Assembly (NCBI RefSeq): GCF_000346465.2
Contig: NC_034016.1
Span: 3,431,391 to 3,495,390 of the forward strand
DNA from: Prunus persica
Taxonomy: Eukaryota > Streptophyta > Magnoliopsida > Rosales > Rosaceae
Length of the DNA: 64,000 nucleotides
Direction of reading: 5' to 3'
Shown here: positions 1 to 11,097 of the stretch, piece by piece
Position numbering within the stretch: the first letter of the stretch is position 1
Layout: every line of letters starts with the position of its first letter
Notes under the pieces: generated by a model
What the model saw: the letters and a program-made list of their open reading frames with translations, nothing else
Told to the model about the DNA's origin: nothing
The model's database searches: none
Translations under genes and position numbers: made by a program

Positions 1-1480
1 CCGAGCTAGCTAGACCTCCTGTAGGTCTCTTCTGCGGGTCTGCCTGGTCCCGGATGCCTGGGTAAACCATCAGGAATATTGAATTAATAAAACTGCTCGG
101 TGTAAGTTTTTAAGTAAAACCCTGACCCCCGACTTCTAGAAGTGCGTGCACTAACTTTAAAATCCTTTTTCTGCCCACTTAGGTATTTCGGATGTTTAGA
201 ACTGTCTGAAAAGACTCGAGACTTCACTAAGCGATAAACTTTCATATTGGTCGATACGGAACCCCGTGGGGTCCACGACCTCCAATTGCCAATCTGAGAG
301 TTCTTTTAAGTTCCTCACATTTACGGAACCATATCCTGCAAGTTTGGTCTGAAACTGACGATCGAATTGACCACAATCGTCAAATCATAAAATTTCCAAA
401 CCTTAGCCCCAGGGTTCGGGATTTCGGAGTATCCGGGACTCCGATTCACAATCCGTCAATCCTACACAATTCTGAAATTATCTGGAACAACATATCCGAA
501 ATTGAGCGAGATCCAACGGTTCAGCAGTATTGAACCCGAAAATCGCACAATATGGAAACTTCGTTCGGGGCTCAAACGGCATCCAAATCGAGATCCGCGA
601 AATCCCACGCGCTCGTGACGACCTGAGAATCACAACAAGACACAGTGCCACTGCACTACCCTCACCCACGCGCCGCAGCACGCGCCGGCAGCGATGAGTG
701 TCTAAAGCGATTACGCCTTGCTAGAAAAACTTCAAACCACGGCTCCAAACTCCTACCCTAGGTAAAACACCATATTTGGAGCCACTTTTGTTCTTGGACC
801 TACCCCAAAAAGTGGCCGGAAGTGGCCGAAAACGGAGGCCGAAAATTGGCTGAAACTTCAAGCTCAAAAATCCAATAGCTACACTACGAATCGATCTAAT
901 CCTACCTAACAGGCAGCTAGAACAGCTCGAGAGGTTCAAGATCCATACATGGGTCGACGGAAATGGTGGCCGGAGGAGGGAGATCGACGGCGTTGAAGTT
1001 TCAGTGACCTCCCGGCAGTTTTCTGCATTTTCCGGCCAGCACAGGTCACGTCGCCGGCGGGGAATGGTCGGGAAAGGAAGAGGACGTCGTCCCGGTCGTT
1101 TTGGTACCGGCCCCGTCCACAGCTGTGGTCGGTGGCCGGAGATACGAAGGAGAGAAGGGACGGACGCAGGAGAGGGAGGGAGGTCGGCGCGAGGAGAGAG
1201 AAGGCTGAGCTGGTTTTTATAAATCCAACTTTGAAACATTTATAGTTGTGCCACTGAGACTCTTTTGACCATAACTCTCTCGTTACCACTCCGATTCGGG
1301 CCCACTACGTGTCTACGAACTCATTTCACCGTGCTCTACGCAACGGTGTAAGTGGGATTGTCCAATTCCTTTTTGATCAAAAAGTCACCTTTTTCTTAAT
1401 AAAATATTCCGAGGGCAAAATTGTCTTTTCTCCAAATAAATTACTAATTAACTAAGAATTTTTGTTTTGGGTTATTACAG
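1..1480. repeat. Probable long LTR, right-hand part (Ty3/gypsy type)
   Basis: No convincing coding region is present; the open frames here are short and overlap on both strands. A TATA-like ttataaat lies near 1216 in front of a segment typical of large plant gypsy LTRs (ccataactctctcgttacc at about 1269). The block appears to end at a ...gggttattaca terminus near 1480, before AT-rich DNA. The left end lies outside the window, so neither the pair LTR nor a target-site duplication can be checked. It could be a solo LTR or the edge of a complete element. The call rests on sequence style rather than on a second copy. Confidence 0.4.
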
Positions 1481-1695
1481 CAATTATAATGAGTAATTAA
1501 ATAATCTTATGCATTTATATTTTTACTTGGTCAAATTGGTTTAATGTCATTTTATTAACTTTGATCAATGACTTCCTATGTAGGCTTGTGTGTTGTGAAA
1601 ACTAACTCAATCTGCATGCCAAGAAGTGTGCCACCCAAAGATAATAGGCTTATTTATGTACATACCCCTTGTGCTTTCAAACTTGTCTCAGATTA
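1481..1695. other. Unassigned flank of the MULE
   Basis: AT-rich DNA with no gene. The last 50 bases or so (about 1645-1695, cataccccttgtgctttcaa onward) look like an outward continuation of the MULE terminal repeat. They have no counterpart at the right end, so the true left terminus may lie here. Confidence 0.35.
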
Positions 1696-1960
1696 CCACT
1701 TGGGCTTTGAAACATCTCAAAATACCCCCCAAACTTTTAAAAACGGTCTCACGTTACCCATTCCGTCAGTATTATAGATGTTCCATTACGTGCTTTGGGC
1801 CCCACTTCGTTTCAATCCTTAACATTGGAGAATAAGGGTTTTTTAGTTTCAGAAAATGGGAAATGGGGTATTTGGGTGAGAAGGGGAAATTTGGAGAAGA
1901 AGGCTAGGGCTTATCAAAATCTGAGGTGGGGTTCGAATTTTGGGAGAATTTGGAGAAGAA
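1696..1960. repeat. MULE terminal inverted repeat, left
   Basis: It pairs with the reverse complement of 6665-6924 over about 260 bases with scattered mismatches and small indels. The shared blocks include cattccgt(c/t)agtattatag and gggtttttt(a)gtttcagaaa. Transcription of the transposase would start within or just inside this arm. Confidence 0.8.
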
Positions 1961-2002
1961 ATCACTGTTTGGAGTTAGACTTTAAGGCTAGAAAGTGCGA
2001 AA

Positions 2003-5000
2003 ATGGTGGTGCTTAGAGAATTTGGAGGTTATCAACTCATATGTAAGTGGACCCTTTCTCACTCGATTTTCTTAATCTGTTGTTGGAGTTTTTTTTGTTT
2101 TTTTGGTTTACTTTTTGACTATGTGGTGGTCCTAGTATGGCCATTGTGTGGTCCTTGTGTGTTCATTGTGTGGTCCTTGTGTGTTGTTGGAGTTTTTTTT
2201 TTAATTTTTTCGTGTATTTTTTTACTCTGTGCTGGTCCTGGTGTGGTCCTTAATTGGTCATTATGTGATCCTTGTTTTGTGTTTGTTACCTTTGTCGATT
2301 TGTTAAGTGAATCTTCCTCTTACACAGATAAAGATACTGACGAGGTTGTTACATTTAAGTTTTTCCATAGAGGTAAACTAGTTAAAAATAGAAGTGACAG
2401 TGAATGGTCTTATTTGGGTGCTGAAGTCAGTTGCTTTGATTATTGTGAGGTTGACTATATGTCCATGTTAGAGCTACTTGGAATGGCTAAAGATTTGGGA
2501 TATGACGATGGGTATGATGTGAGTTTTTATGGTGAAGAGTTTGTAACTGGTAGACTCATTCAAATAGTATCAGATATTACGCTTTTAGCTTGTATGAGCA
2601 CGATACCTAAAAGCAACAGTAGGGTGATAGTTTTGTACTTGAAAGTAGTGAGCCTGACTTCAAGCCAAGTGGGGAATGATAGCAGTGATCCAGAATATTC
2701 TTGTTCTAAGGAAGATGATAGTAGTGATCTAGACTTTGAAGATAGTGACTATGCACAGAGTGATGAAGAGATTGACTTATTGAAGAAGGATGATAAGTTG
2801 TTGAAGGTTATGTGGATCATAGTTGTATTGACAATGATTCTAATGCAGAGGAAAATGATGAGTCAGAGAATGGAGAAGAGTCACCTACACTTACCTGCCC
2901 AAATAGCTCTTCAAGTGAAGATGAAGTAGTAGGTGAACTAAGAAGGAAGAATAATAGAATGCCAAAAGGTGAAGATTTCAAACCTGAAATTGATATGGCA
3001 AACCCAAGTTTCAAAATAGGTTTAAAGTTTGCAACTGCCGAGATGTTTAGAAAAGTTGTGAGGATATACTCCATTAATTGTGGAAGGGAGTTGATATTTA
3101 TGAATAATGACCGTAACAAAATAAGAGTAGTATGTGAAGAGGGCTATCCTTTTGTTATCCATGCTTTAATCCTACAGGTGAAAAACTTTAATCCTACACA
3201 TGTTTGTAGTAAGGGGAGTAAAAATATAATGCCATTGCTAGCTGGTTGGCTGAAAGATATTCTGGGTAATTAAAGCTCAATCCAAATTGAACTGCTTCTT
3301 CTTTTGCAGAGCAAGTTCACCAAGACTATGGTTACAGACCATCTAAAGCAACTGTGTACAGAGCAAGAGCCATGGTAGTTAACATAGTGGAGGGGTCTTA
3401 CAGTAAACAATATGAAGTATTGTGGGATTATTGTCATGAGTTAAGAACCAGAAATATGGGAAGTACAGTTATCATTAAATTTGAAATTGAAGGTGATAGG
3501 CCAGTTTTAGAGGATTTACATCTGTCTTGCAGCCTGCAAGACGGGGTTTTTAGATGGTTGTAAGCATGTGGTTTGCTTGGATAGGTGTCATGTCAAAAGG
3601 CCTCACCCTGGGCAAGTGCTTTCTGCAATGGGAGTTGATGGAAACAACGGAATGTTTCTACTTGCCTATGCATATGTAGAGGTTGAGAGTAATTCAACGT
3701 GGCTGTTGTTTTTAGAATTATTGAGTGGTGATCTGAATATTAGGAATAGCCATGGTTATGTATTTATGACTGAGAAACAAAAAGATTTAATAGATGCTGT
3801 AGATGCTCTATTCCCTCATATAGACATAGACATTGTTTGAAACATCTGTATGGAAATTTCTATTTGGAACATAGAGGTCTTGCTTTGAAACATCAAATGG
3901 AATCAATTGCTAGGCCACAACAGTGCCATGGTTTCATGCAGAGATGAGAAAGATGTTGGAGTTGTCTAAACCTGCACATGATTTGCTTGCAGAGAAAGAT
4001 CCTAGGCATTGGAGTAGGGCATATTTCAAAAGTGATTCCAAGTATGGCATGCTTATGAACAACCTATGTGAGGCATTCAACTGTAGCATAATGAATGCCA
4101 GAGACAAGCCTGTTTTGACTATGCTAGAAAGAATTCGATTGTATATATTGTTGTTGATGGCTAGAAGAAGGGTTTTCTGTGAGAAATGGCATGGACAAGT
4201 TGGGCCAAGAATTAGAAAGATATTAGAGAAAAACAAAGGAAAAGCTCAGTGGTGCATTCCAAAGGCTGCTGGACAGAATAGGTTTGAAGTAATGCACTAT
4301 AGTGTGAATGCCCACTCTTATTCATGCCATACTTGGGATTTAAATGGAATACCATGTTTACATGCTTGTGCCGCAATAAGTTGGTTTCATGGGAATCCAG
4401 TGGACTTTTGTGATGCAGTGTACAAGAAAGAGGCTTATTTGAGAGCCTATGAACCAATGATTATGTATTAGTGGATGAAGATTAATTTACCTCCATTACT
4501 CTCTCCAAAATACCACAAGCAGCCTGGTAGGCCTAAAAAGACAAGAAAACAAGCTTTTGAGGAGCCTAAACAACCTGTTAATCCATATAAGCTTCCTAGG
4601 TATGGCATCCCTTTAAAGTGTGGCAATTGCGGTGGAGAATGTCATAATTGAATTAGTTGTAAGATATGTGTCATTATCCAAAATTGCTTTACATTTAAAT
4701 CTATTTTATTTGGTTTCTGACTTGATGACTTTGCTTATTAGGAACCTTGAAATCCCAACATAAAGCCTACTAGGAAGTGGAAAGTTGCCAAGGAAAAACT
4801 TCCAGTAAGTGCCACAGTTTCAACTATGTTTTCACCATTCAAATTTTCATATCATGCTTACCTAATTAATATTTGTTTTAGGTGAGAAGGAGAGATGGTG
4901 GAGACCAAAGTAGCGGACAACAAAGTATGCAACTAAGGCAATGGAAACAAGCAAGTGGTTCCCAACGGCTTTCTCAATCCCAAGCATCTGAAGTAGCCCA

Positions 5001-5187
5001 AGCTTCTCAATCCCAACCATCTCAAGTAGCTCTTGCTTCTCAATCTCATCCATCTCAAGCAGCTCAGGCTTCTCAAACATGTGATTCATCTCAATCTGCC
5101 AAACTATCTCGAGTACAACAACGTAGGAGGAGGATGAAAGATCAACAGATGAGCCATTTTGTCAAAGATCCTTTTTTTCATCTTTAG
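2003..5187 (+). pseudogene. MULE transposase (mudrA-type) pseudogene
   Basis: Reading from ATG 2003, a short first exon ends at a GTAAGT donor (2043) and resumes after a TTACACAG acceptor at 2328. The codon phase is preserved, giving an N-terminal PB1-like region. Then come an acidic Ser/Asp/Glu linker, the MuDR DNA-binding region (about 2980-3180), the DDE transposase core (about 3310-3840), the C-terminal half (3923-4471) with a SWIM-type finger around SCHTWDLNGIPCLHAC, and past a TAG at 4469-4471 an in-frame zinc knuckle CGNCGGECHN (to 4651). A Gln/Ser/Ala repeat tail follows (4882-5187). Frame changes are seen near 2800, 3545, 3810 and 3920. The first SWIM cysteine is replaced by Tyr. The family assignment is firm, and the gene is broken. 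Confidence 0.85.
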
Positions 5188-5952
5188 ATGTGATGATGTT
5201 CAACTTTTGCAACGTGTTTTTGAACTACGATAAACTCTTTTTGAATGGTTTAAATGTTGTGGAATTATAGATTCTGCAATTAGTTAGTTTTATAAGACTT
5301 TAAAGGTTTGATTATAGTTGTAATTGGGTTGTTGGTCTGTGGGACTATTCATGTCTGTGATGGTTGGTTTTATTAGGCATTCATGTCTGTTAAGGTTTTT
5401 GAGTCAAGTACTTAGATGTAATTGACCATTTGATATGTAATGTGATGGTTGGAACCTGTTTTGGTGTTGTGCTTATATTGATCATGTATTGAGATGTAAC
5501 CATTTGATATGGCATTAACAAGATATGCCTATGAGTAACTTGTTTTTGTAACCTGTTTTTGGTATTCAATGAACAAGATATGCTTATAACTTGTTTTTGT
5601 AACCTGTTTTTGGTATCCAATGAACAAGATATGGTTGTAACATGTTTTTGGTATAATGCTTATCAATATGTCACCATTTGTAACCTCTAAACAAGTTTCC
5701 ATTCATATCACAGATCAAAGAAAACTCTAAACTCTAAACAAATTACAATGACTTAATGCTTACTGATAAAACTCAAAACAAATTACATTGCTTTCCCACC
5801 AAATTACATTGCATTACAGCAACTGAAAACATTATATTACATTACATTACCATTTGTTCTTAAATTACATTGCTCACTGAACTACTGCTTCTCAATCACA
5901 TTACACCCACCAAATTACGAAACATATTACTCTTAATTCCTCCTAATTCCTC

Positions 5953-6443
5953 CTAATTCATCTTCATGGCAAACACCACCAACCAGGAAAGCAACATAGC
6001 AGCCAACAATATTTTTGACTTTGCTCGAATCTTTGCATTTTCCTTCTCCACCCTATCAATCTTCCTCAGCAAACCAGGCATCAAAGACTTTGAGTGCTCA
6101 CACATTTCTGCATCAAACCATTGAAAAAACCTACATCCTTTTTAATCCATTCCCTGTATCAACCAAGAACAATGATTGAAAATTTGATCAATGATTGAAA
6201 ATTTCATCAATATGATCAATGACTGAAAATTTCATCAATGACTAAAAAATTCGTCAATAAGAACTCTTATCAATTTGTGATGCCCAAAACAAGGATTGAA
6301 AATTTGATCTTAAACATTCTTACCTTTGACTTTGGGTAGATTAGAAATCTCTGCCCTGGGTTTGAAGTGGTCCACGAAGTCTGCATCTGTGCTAACTTCC
6401 CACAATGACACCATTGGGCATGCCTTGCCTCTCCTGTTTCCAT
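5953..6443 (-). pseudogene. GRF-type zinc-finger companion gene of the MULE
   Basis: On the - strand an ATG at 6443 opens a 40-codon exon (6443-6324) containing WCHCGK and TSWTTSNPGQRF. It ends exactly at a GTAAGAAT donor. After an intron with a TTGATACAG acceptor (exon 2 from 6153), the second half of the finger, GCRFFQWFD, is followed by a basic, helical stretch and a hydrophobic C-terminal segment (ILLAAMLLSWLVVFAM) ending at TAG 5953. C-H-C...NPGRRF...GC.FFQW is the GRF zinc-finger pattern. The frame needed for GCRFFQWFD is one base out from the spliced frame, and the expected Tyr-Gly-Cys after RF is LIY. The copy therefore looks inactivated. Small GRF proteins with a C-terminal membrane segment are known in plants; their role in transposition is not established. 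Confidence 0.72.
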
Positions 6444-6664
6444 CTATTCTTCAATTCAGTTAGTATTCACACAGAGAAGAACCAACTGAACCTCTAAATC
6501 TGAAATCCCCCTTCCCCCTTTTCTCCCAAATCGTGCGACCCCCTTCCCTCTTTCCCAAATCCGAACTCTGTTCAGAGATTTATAAACCCTAATCTTCTAC
6601 TCCAGAATCTCCCAATTTCGAACTCCACCTCAGAGTTTTATAAACCCAGCCTGACTTATCCAGA

Positions 6665-6924
6665 TTCTTCCCAAAATTCGAACCCTACCTCATATTTTGA
6701 TAAGCCCTAGCCTTCTTCTCCAAATTTCCCCTTCTCACCCAAATACCCCCTTCCCCTTTTCTGAAACTAAAAAACCCTTATTCTCTAATGTTAAGGATTG
6801 AAACGAAGTGGGGCCCAAAGCACATAACGGAACGTCTATAATACTAACGGAATGGGTAACGTGAGACCGTTTTTAAAAGTTTGGGGGGGGGGGGGTATTT
6901 TGAGACGTTTCAAAGCCCATGTGG
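6665..6924. repeat. MULE terminal inverted repeat, right
   Basis: Reverse-complement partner of the left arm. Its inner edge runs into a degenerate direct repeat of about 65-70 bp, seen three times between about 6530 and 6720 (units around ttcgaactccacctcagag and tttataaaccc). This suggests that the inner TIR boundary was expanded by tandem duplication. The poly-G run at about 6884-6896 replaces a shorter C/G tract in the left arm. Confidence 0.75.
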
Positions 6925-7971
6925 GAAAATAAGATAATATGCTAGTGGCCAATTAAAGAACTTCAACATACCCATGAAGCAATGATGATGAAGGAAGAAG
7001 TGCAACTAGCACAAGAAGAAAAGAATTCAAAAGAATGCATGAAGCCTCACCCATGCCAAAATAAGATAGGAAAAGAAGTATGGGATGAAAGAAAACAAGA
7101 AGAAATTGAATTCACATGCTTGTAAGGTGTCATCCACTCTAAAGAAGCTCAAATTCAATGCGTATTATCTAAAAACAGGATGAAAGCCACAAGGAAAGAA
7201 AGAAAAAGAGAAAACAATTCAACAATTGAATTGATTCCAACCACACTAACATAGGCAAGATGAAGTGGGAGTTAGGTATTGCATTAAAAAAGGAATGATG
7301 GTGTTGGAATCCATCATGATGTTTCTCCTTCTTAGCCCTATAAATAAAGAAGTCTTCAAGCTTCAAAGCACACACCAAGCTCACAATCTTCTCTTGAGCT
7401 CTCTCTCCTTCCTCCAATTCTTCTAGTTTTAATTTTTTTAGTTTTATTTTATGGGAAACTAACTCCCTAGTTAAGGTTAAGGAGAAAGGTTTTAATATGA
7501 GTATGTAATTTTTATTAATTTGATCCAAACTTAAGCTTTAATGTGAATTTGTAGTTTTGTTCAAATGGAATTTATAGTTTTTTTTTAAAATTAATTGATG
7601 AATGTTTGATATTCTAGTTCATGGGTTCAATCATGTTTTTCCCATTGTGTAGTAAAAACCTTCATGCTTTTGAAAGAGAAGAGAATTACTAAAGATTAAT
7701 AGAATTTCGATGAAGATTATTTTTTTGATAGTTTGTTGCCAATGGTACAAGTTATGCTTAGAATACTTCTACAGGAAATTAAAAAGAGCTTTAACTATTT
7801 TGAACAACTACAATGGAAAATATTTTGTGGATTAAATTAATAAGAGTTGCATGCTTATGTTAAAAGTGGAACCCCAATGCCTTAGTGTTTTAATCAATTG
7901 AATTTTCTTTAAATCAAATCTTGCATAAATCTACTTCTCAATCTTAATTGTTCTGTCTCAACTTGGACTTT
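6925..7971. other. Unassigned region, possible retroelement debris
   Basis: No supportable gene. A CCCTATAAATAAAG box near 7340 followed by CT-rich DNA (about 7375-7415) resembles an LTR or a promoter with its leader. No second copy or PBS is visible. The rest is AT-rich and featureless by eye. Confidence 0.3.
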
Positions 7972-8618
7972 TGTGAAGACCTGTTTTTTTAATATATATA
8001 TATGTATTAATTAAATATTTAAATTATAATATTAGAAGTAAGAGGTGGCTTTAGCACATGCAAATATAGTAATTGACTTACAAGTGGCCATCATAAATAT
8101 TAGAATATGAAAGATATTTTGTATTCTTTTCTTGCCGTCATTGGTTTGATGCACTTATCCAAAACTTGGATAACAAGTTTGTTGCCAGCCAATAAGTGAA
8201 CATTGGTTTGCCGCCTCTCTTGTTGTTTAAATAGGAAACCGCCTCTTTTGCATAGAAATAAATGCAAAGAGAGATAGAAACGGAAAGAAAAATAAATAGA
8301 AAGAAGGGAAGATAGTAAGAGAGGTAGAGAGAAGAAGAAGTATTGGAAGAAAATAGAACACTGAGTTTGTGAATACGGTGGAAAATTGGGAAACACCAAA
8401 CAATTCTAGCAAAAGCTTTGGTGACAAGGTAGGGGGTTTCTTGGGGGGCCTTTTACAGAGATTGATTTAATTAAATTTCGTGAGCATCATATTATGCATG
8501 ATACTATTTGATTTACGTTCCTTGTATTGGGTGTTTACGTAATCTTAACTGTTTGAACAATGTGGGTATGATTATATGTACATTGGTGATATTTAAATGA
8601 TTACATTGTTTTTATGAG

Positions 8619-9172
8619 GAGGAATGCTAGCAACCTTGTCTTTAACCTTCTCCTTTGGACCTTCTTCATTTTTTGCTTGACATGTGTCATTCTCCTTACA
8701 CTTAAAACAATGTCATTAATATATTATACAAACTAACTTTTGCTTTCCAAGTTTACCCTTATTAAATGTATTCAATTTATCCAAACAAATTTCACAACTT
8801 TCTTACCATATTATTATTATTATTTTTTTACTTTCATTATTTTTTTAAAATTTTTTTTTTTTGCTTTTTAAAAAAAGAGGAAATGTCCTTTTTTTAAAAA
8901 AAAAAAAAAGAAGAAGGGACATTTCCTCTAAAAAGGAGACATTTTCTTAAGTAAAAAAATTGTCATTAAATAAAAAAATTATGGTAAGAAAGTTGTGAAT
9001 TTTTTTTTGGATAAATTGAATACATTTAATAAGGGTAAACTTGGAAAGCAAAAGTTAGCTTGTATAATATATTAATGACATTGTTTTAAGTGTAAGAAAA
9101 ATGACACATGTCAAGCTAAAAAGGGAGAAGGTCCAAAATAAAAAGTTAGAGAGAAGGTTGCTAGCATTCCTC
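8619..9172. mobile_element. Foldback MITE, 554 bp
   Basis: The ends gaggaatgctagcaacc and ggttgctagcattcctc are perfect inverted repeats. The arms pair for about 230 bases on each side (left tttccaagtttacccttatt, right aataagggtaaacttggaaa). The centre is a poly-A/T hairpin around 8850-8940. The flanks ttttatgag (left) and ttttattcg (right) share only six bases, so a 9 bp Mutator-type target duplication is possible but imperfect. There is no ORF. The whole element could fold into one long hairpin if transcribed. Confidence 0.8.
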
Positions 9173-9440
9173 TTTTATTCGATATGTGAACAGAAGAACT
9201 ATATAATGTCATGGAAATTATTTGGAGCTCTCGGGTTGAGAAAATAATGGTGGAAAAAGAGGGTAATGGGAATGGTATTAGAGCATAGGGATTAGACACC
9301 CTTGGGAACTGTGATATAGTATTAGTACAAAATAAGTTTGAATTGATAGAATGAGTTAAGGGCATAACTTTTTGGAGTAGATTTTCTTAATTAAGTGTTA
9401 GTAAATTTTGAGGACGAAATTTCTTTTAAGGAGGGTAGAT

Positions 9441-9871
9441 TGTGAAGACCTGTTTTTTAAAATATATATATATATATATATATGAATTAATGGGATTAGA
9501 TGAAGAGCATTCATGCATTATGATTAATAACGTGATATTTGGCTATGTGATTGCATGTCACTTAATTTAGTTATATCAATCTACTGTGGTAAGGTCTCAT
9601 GTCCCTACTGAGCTGTGGTTGCTCACCCCTCAGCCTATTTAATTTTTCAGATGAATTAGTGGGCAAGAAAAGGGATAAACCAGTTGAGGCTGAATTAGAT
9701 GAAAGTGATAGAGCTTTATTAATTGTAAACTTGTAAGATTTTGGGAACTATTTTTATAAGAGAAGTTTATTTCAGACCCAATGTTTCGGCTTCTTTTTAT
9801 TTTATTTTACTTTTTATTTTCTCACGCACTGGGCCCAGAGTTTCCACCAACTCCCGAGTCCGGGCGTGACA
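9441..9871 (+). repeat. 3' LTR of the deleted Ty3/gypsy element
   Basis: It begins TGTGAAGACC right after the polypurine tract and ends CGGGCGTGACA, giving TG...CA termini. It contains an (AT)n run at about 9460-9484. The segment ctgagctgtggttgctcacc near 9619 is typical of this kind of LTR. Confidence 0.55.
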
Positions 9872-10209
9872 ACTTCCGAGCTACACTGCTATACGACACC
9901 TTCGCTTGGGTTTTGCAAAGTGGTTCAAATCAATTGTTTGCCACTCGAAGGTTCGCATCAATTGATTTGTAACCGAGCCTCTTGCCTAATCAGCAGTGAT
10001 GTTCGCGTCAAAATATAAAGGCTAAAACCTTCCATAGTAATAAGCATCAAATTAGGCTTGAAGCAGAGTTTAACGAAAATATCCAATTCCCCTTATTTGC
10101 CTATGCTCAAACATGAGAACCAAAATGGTTACTTTCCTTGCTTAGTATGTTTGTTCACGTCGAAAATGGTAATAGAAGACCAATCAAACTCGGGTACGAT
10201 GAGTTTTGC
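9872..10209. other. Unassigned region with a shared Athila-like motif
   Basis: No gene. The stretch gtaaccgagcctcttgccta, continuing into atcagcagtgat (about 9970-10000), recurs in reverse complement in the Athila 3' region near 17068-17102. This may be a fragment of a related retroelement. It lies directly next to the deleted Ty3/gypsy LTR. Confidence 0.3.
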
Positions 10210-10614
10210 CTAGGACTGGAAGTAGTCGAATCCAGCTTGCATCATACGCTTCTTTGACTCCACTGCTTTAGATGAGTTCCTGAACTTTTGAACAGCTATA
10301 ATCTGAAGTCGTTTGTGTCTATGCATCATGCCCTGCAACTTCTCCCTATCTATATTGGCCTGCCTTTTGTCATCTTCGATTTGGCCTTCAACAAATTCCA
10401 ACCGTGCCTTTGCCCTTTCAATTTCATCTCCAAGGTCAAGATGCCTATTTTTCCAGAATCCAATAACTCTTTCAGACTTAAAACTACCGACAAAATGGTC
10501 ATTTTGTCTAGGAATTTGATAATGCTTGTCTGGTGACTCACTTGGGTTTCGAAGCCGATCTTTGTTATGAGGGGTGTTTATTATGGTGACATCAAATTTG
10601 GTTAGTAAATCCAT
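10210..10614 (-). CDS. Hypothetical protein with a coiled coil, 134 aa
   Basis: An uninterrupted ORF with a true ATG at 10614. I do not recognise the family. The first half is polar and Asn/Pro-containing. Residues of about 60-115 are rich in Glu, Lys, Arg, Gln and spaced Leu/Ile/Met (EIERAKARLEFVEGQIEDDK), consistent with a coiled coil, and the rest is basic. A purine-rich minisatellite lies just upstream of the start (10619-10712). No intron, TATA box or homologous neighbour supports expression. It may be the terminal exon of a larger gene or a transposon-derived fragment. The length makes a chance ORF possible but not very likely. Confidence 0.35.
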   Translation of the reverse strand: MDLLTKFDVTIINTPHNKDRLRNPSESPDKHYQIPRQNDHFVGSFKSERVIGFWKNRHLDLGDEIERAKARLEFVEGQIEDDKRQANIDREKLQGMMHRHKRLQIIAVQKFRNSSKAVESKKRMMQAGFDYFQS

Positions 10615-10618
10615 TATG

Positions 10619-10712
10619 TGGAGGGAGAGAGTTTCTATGGAGGAGAGAGTTTCATTAGAGGGAGAGAGATTCTATGGAAGAGTGAGTTTTTGTGGAGGGA
10701 GAGAGTTTCTAT
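10619..10712. repeat. Purine-rich minisatellite
   Basis: Imperfect tandem units of about 20-24 bp around gagggagagagtttctatgg, four or so copies, almost pure purine on the + strand in blocks. It lies a few bases upstream of the 134-codon ORF on the - strand. Confidence 0.65.
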
Positions 10713-10915
10713 GCCTGATGGTTATATTAATACCAATGAAAGGGTTCCTGCCAAAAAACCTTTGCTTGACAATGTAGAAAATTTTTTTTTTTTTTTTTGT
10801 CTGATACAATCTAAGTTTAATCCTAACTAGTTTGGTTTGTTTGGTTGGGTTCACTAAGTAGATGTTACATCCATTGAGTTTCTTTCAACCACTGAGAGTG
10901 TTGTAAGGATAGTAT

Positions 10916-11097
10916 GAGGTTGACATGCTTAAAAAAAAAATTGCATTTTTTAAAAATTTGAAATAAAGTACAGCATAGGACAACACGCAAGCTTTAGTAT
11001 GCTGGTCTATAAAGCTATGTTTCCTTTCTCAAACCAAATTGCATATGCAATCCTCATCTTTTAAAAACATATAGGATTATTCAAGCATGTCAACCTC
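10916..11097. mobile_element. Small MITE-like inverted repeat, 182 bp
   Basis: The 15 bp termini gaggttgacatgctt and aagcatgtcaacctc are perfect inverted repeats around an A/T-rich centre. No clear target-site duplication flanks them. The size and structure fit a small MITE, but the family is unknown. Confidence 0.4.

Larger units (their letters stand above)
1696..6924 (+). mobile_element. Mutator-like transposable element (MULE), decayed
   Basis: Two long inverted terminal repeats (about 1696-1960 and 6665-6924) enclose a mudrA-type transposase pseudogene on the + strand and a small GRF-zinc-finger gene on the - strand. Both arms share ttttaaaaacggtctcacgt followed by a tract reading toward gtgctttgggccccacttcg. 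The right arm carries a run of 13 or so G residues near 6884. Long TIRs plus a MuDR-type transposase are diagnostic of MULEs. A 9 bp target duplication cannot be identified, because the left arm seems longer than the right and the right end may be truncated. Frameshifts and a stop in the transposase make the copy non-autonomous today. Confidence 0.85.
7972..9871 (+). mobile_element. Internally deleted Ty3/gypsy element (LTR remnants)
   Basis: The start motif tgtgaagacctgtttttt occurs at 7972 and again at 9441. The second copy is directly preceded by a segment typical of the end of plant Ty3/gypsy elements: ttttgaggacgaaatttc (about 9406-9423) and a polypurine tract aaggagggtagat. The right LTR ends in gggcgtgaca at 9871. 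The left LTR shows a TATA-like tttaaatagg near 8227. Only about 1 kb separates the left LTR from the right one, so gag and pol are missing, and the two LTRs share little beyond their first bases. A MITE (8619-9172) sits in the interior. Orientation is + from the PPT. Confidence 0.55.

Noticed and set aside
1004..1289. Overlapping Arg/Gly-rich and Pro-rich ORFs at 0.9-1.3 kb
   Set aside because: Both strands are open because of GC-rich LTR composition; no domain is recognisable.
9460..9484. CRISPR-like or satellite array
   Set aside because: It is a plain (AT)n microsatellite. No spaced repeats of CRISPR type occur anywhere in the window, as expected for a plant genome.
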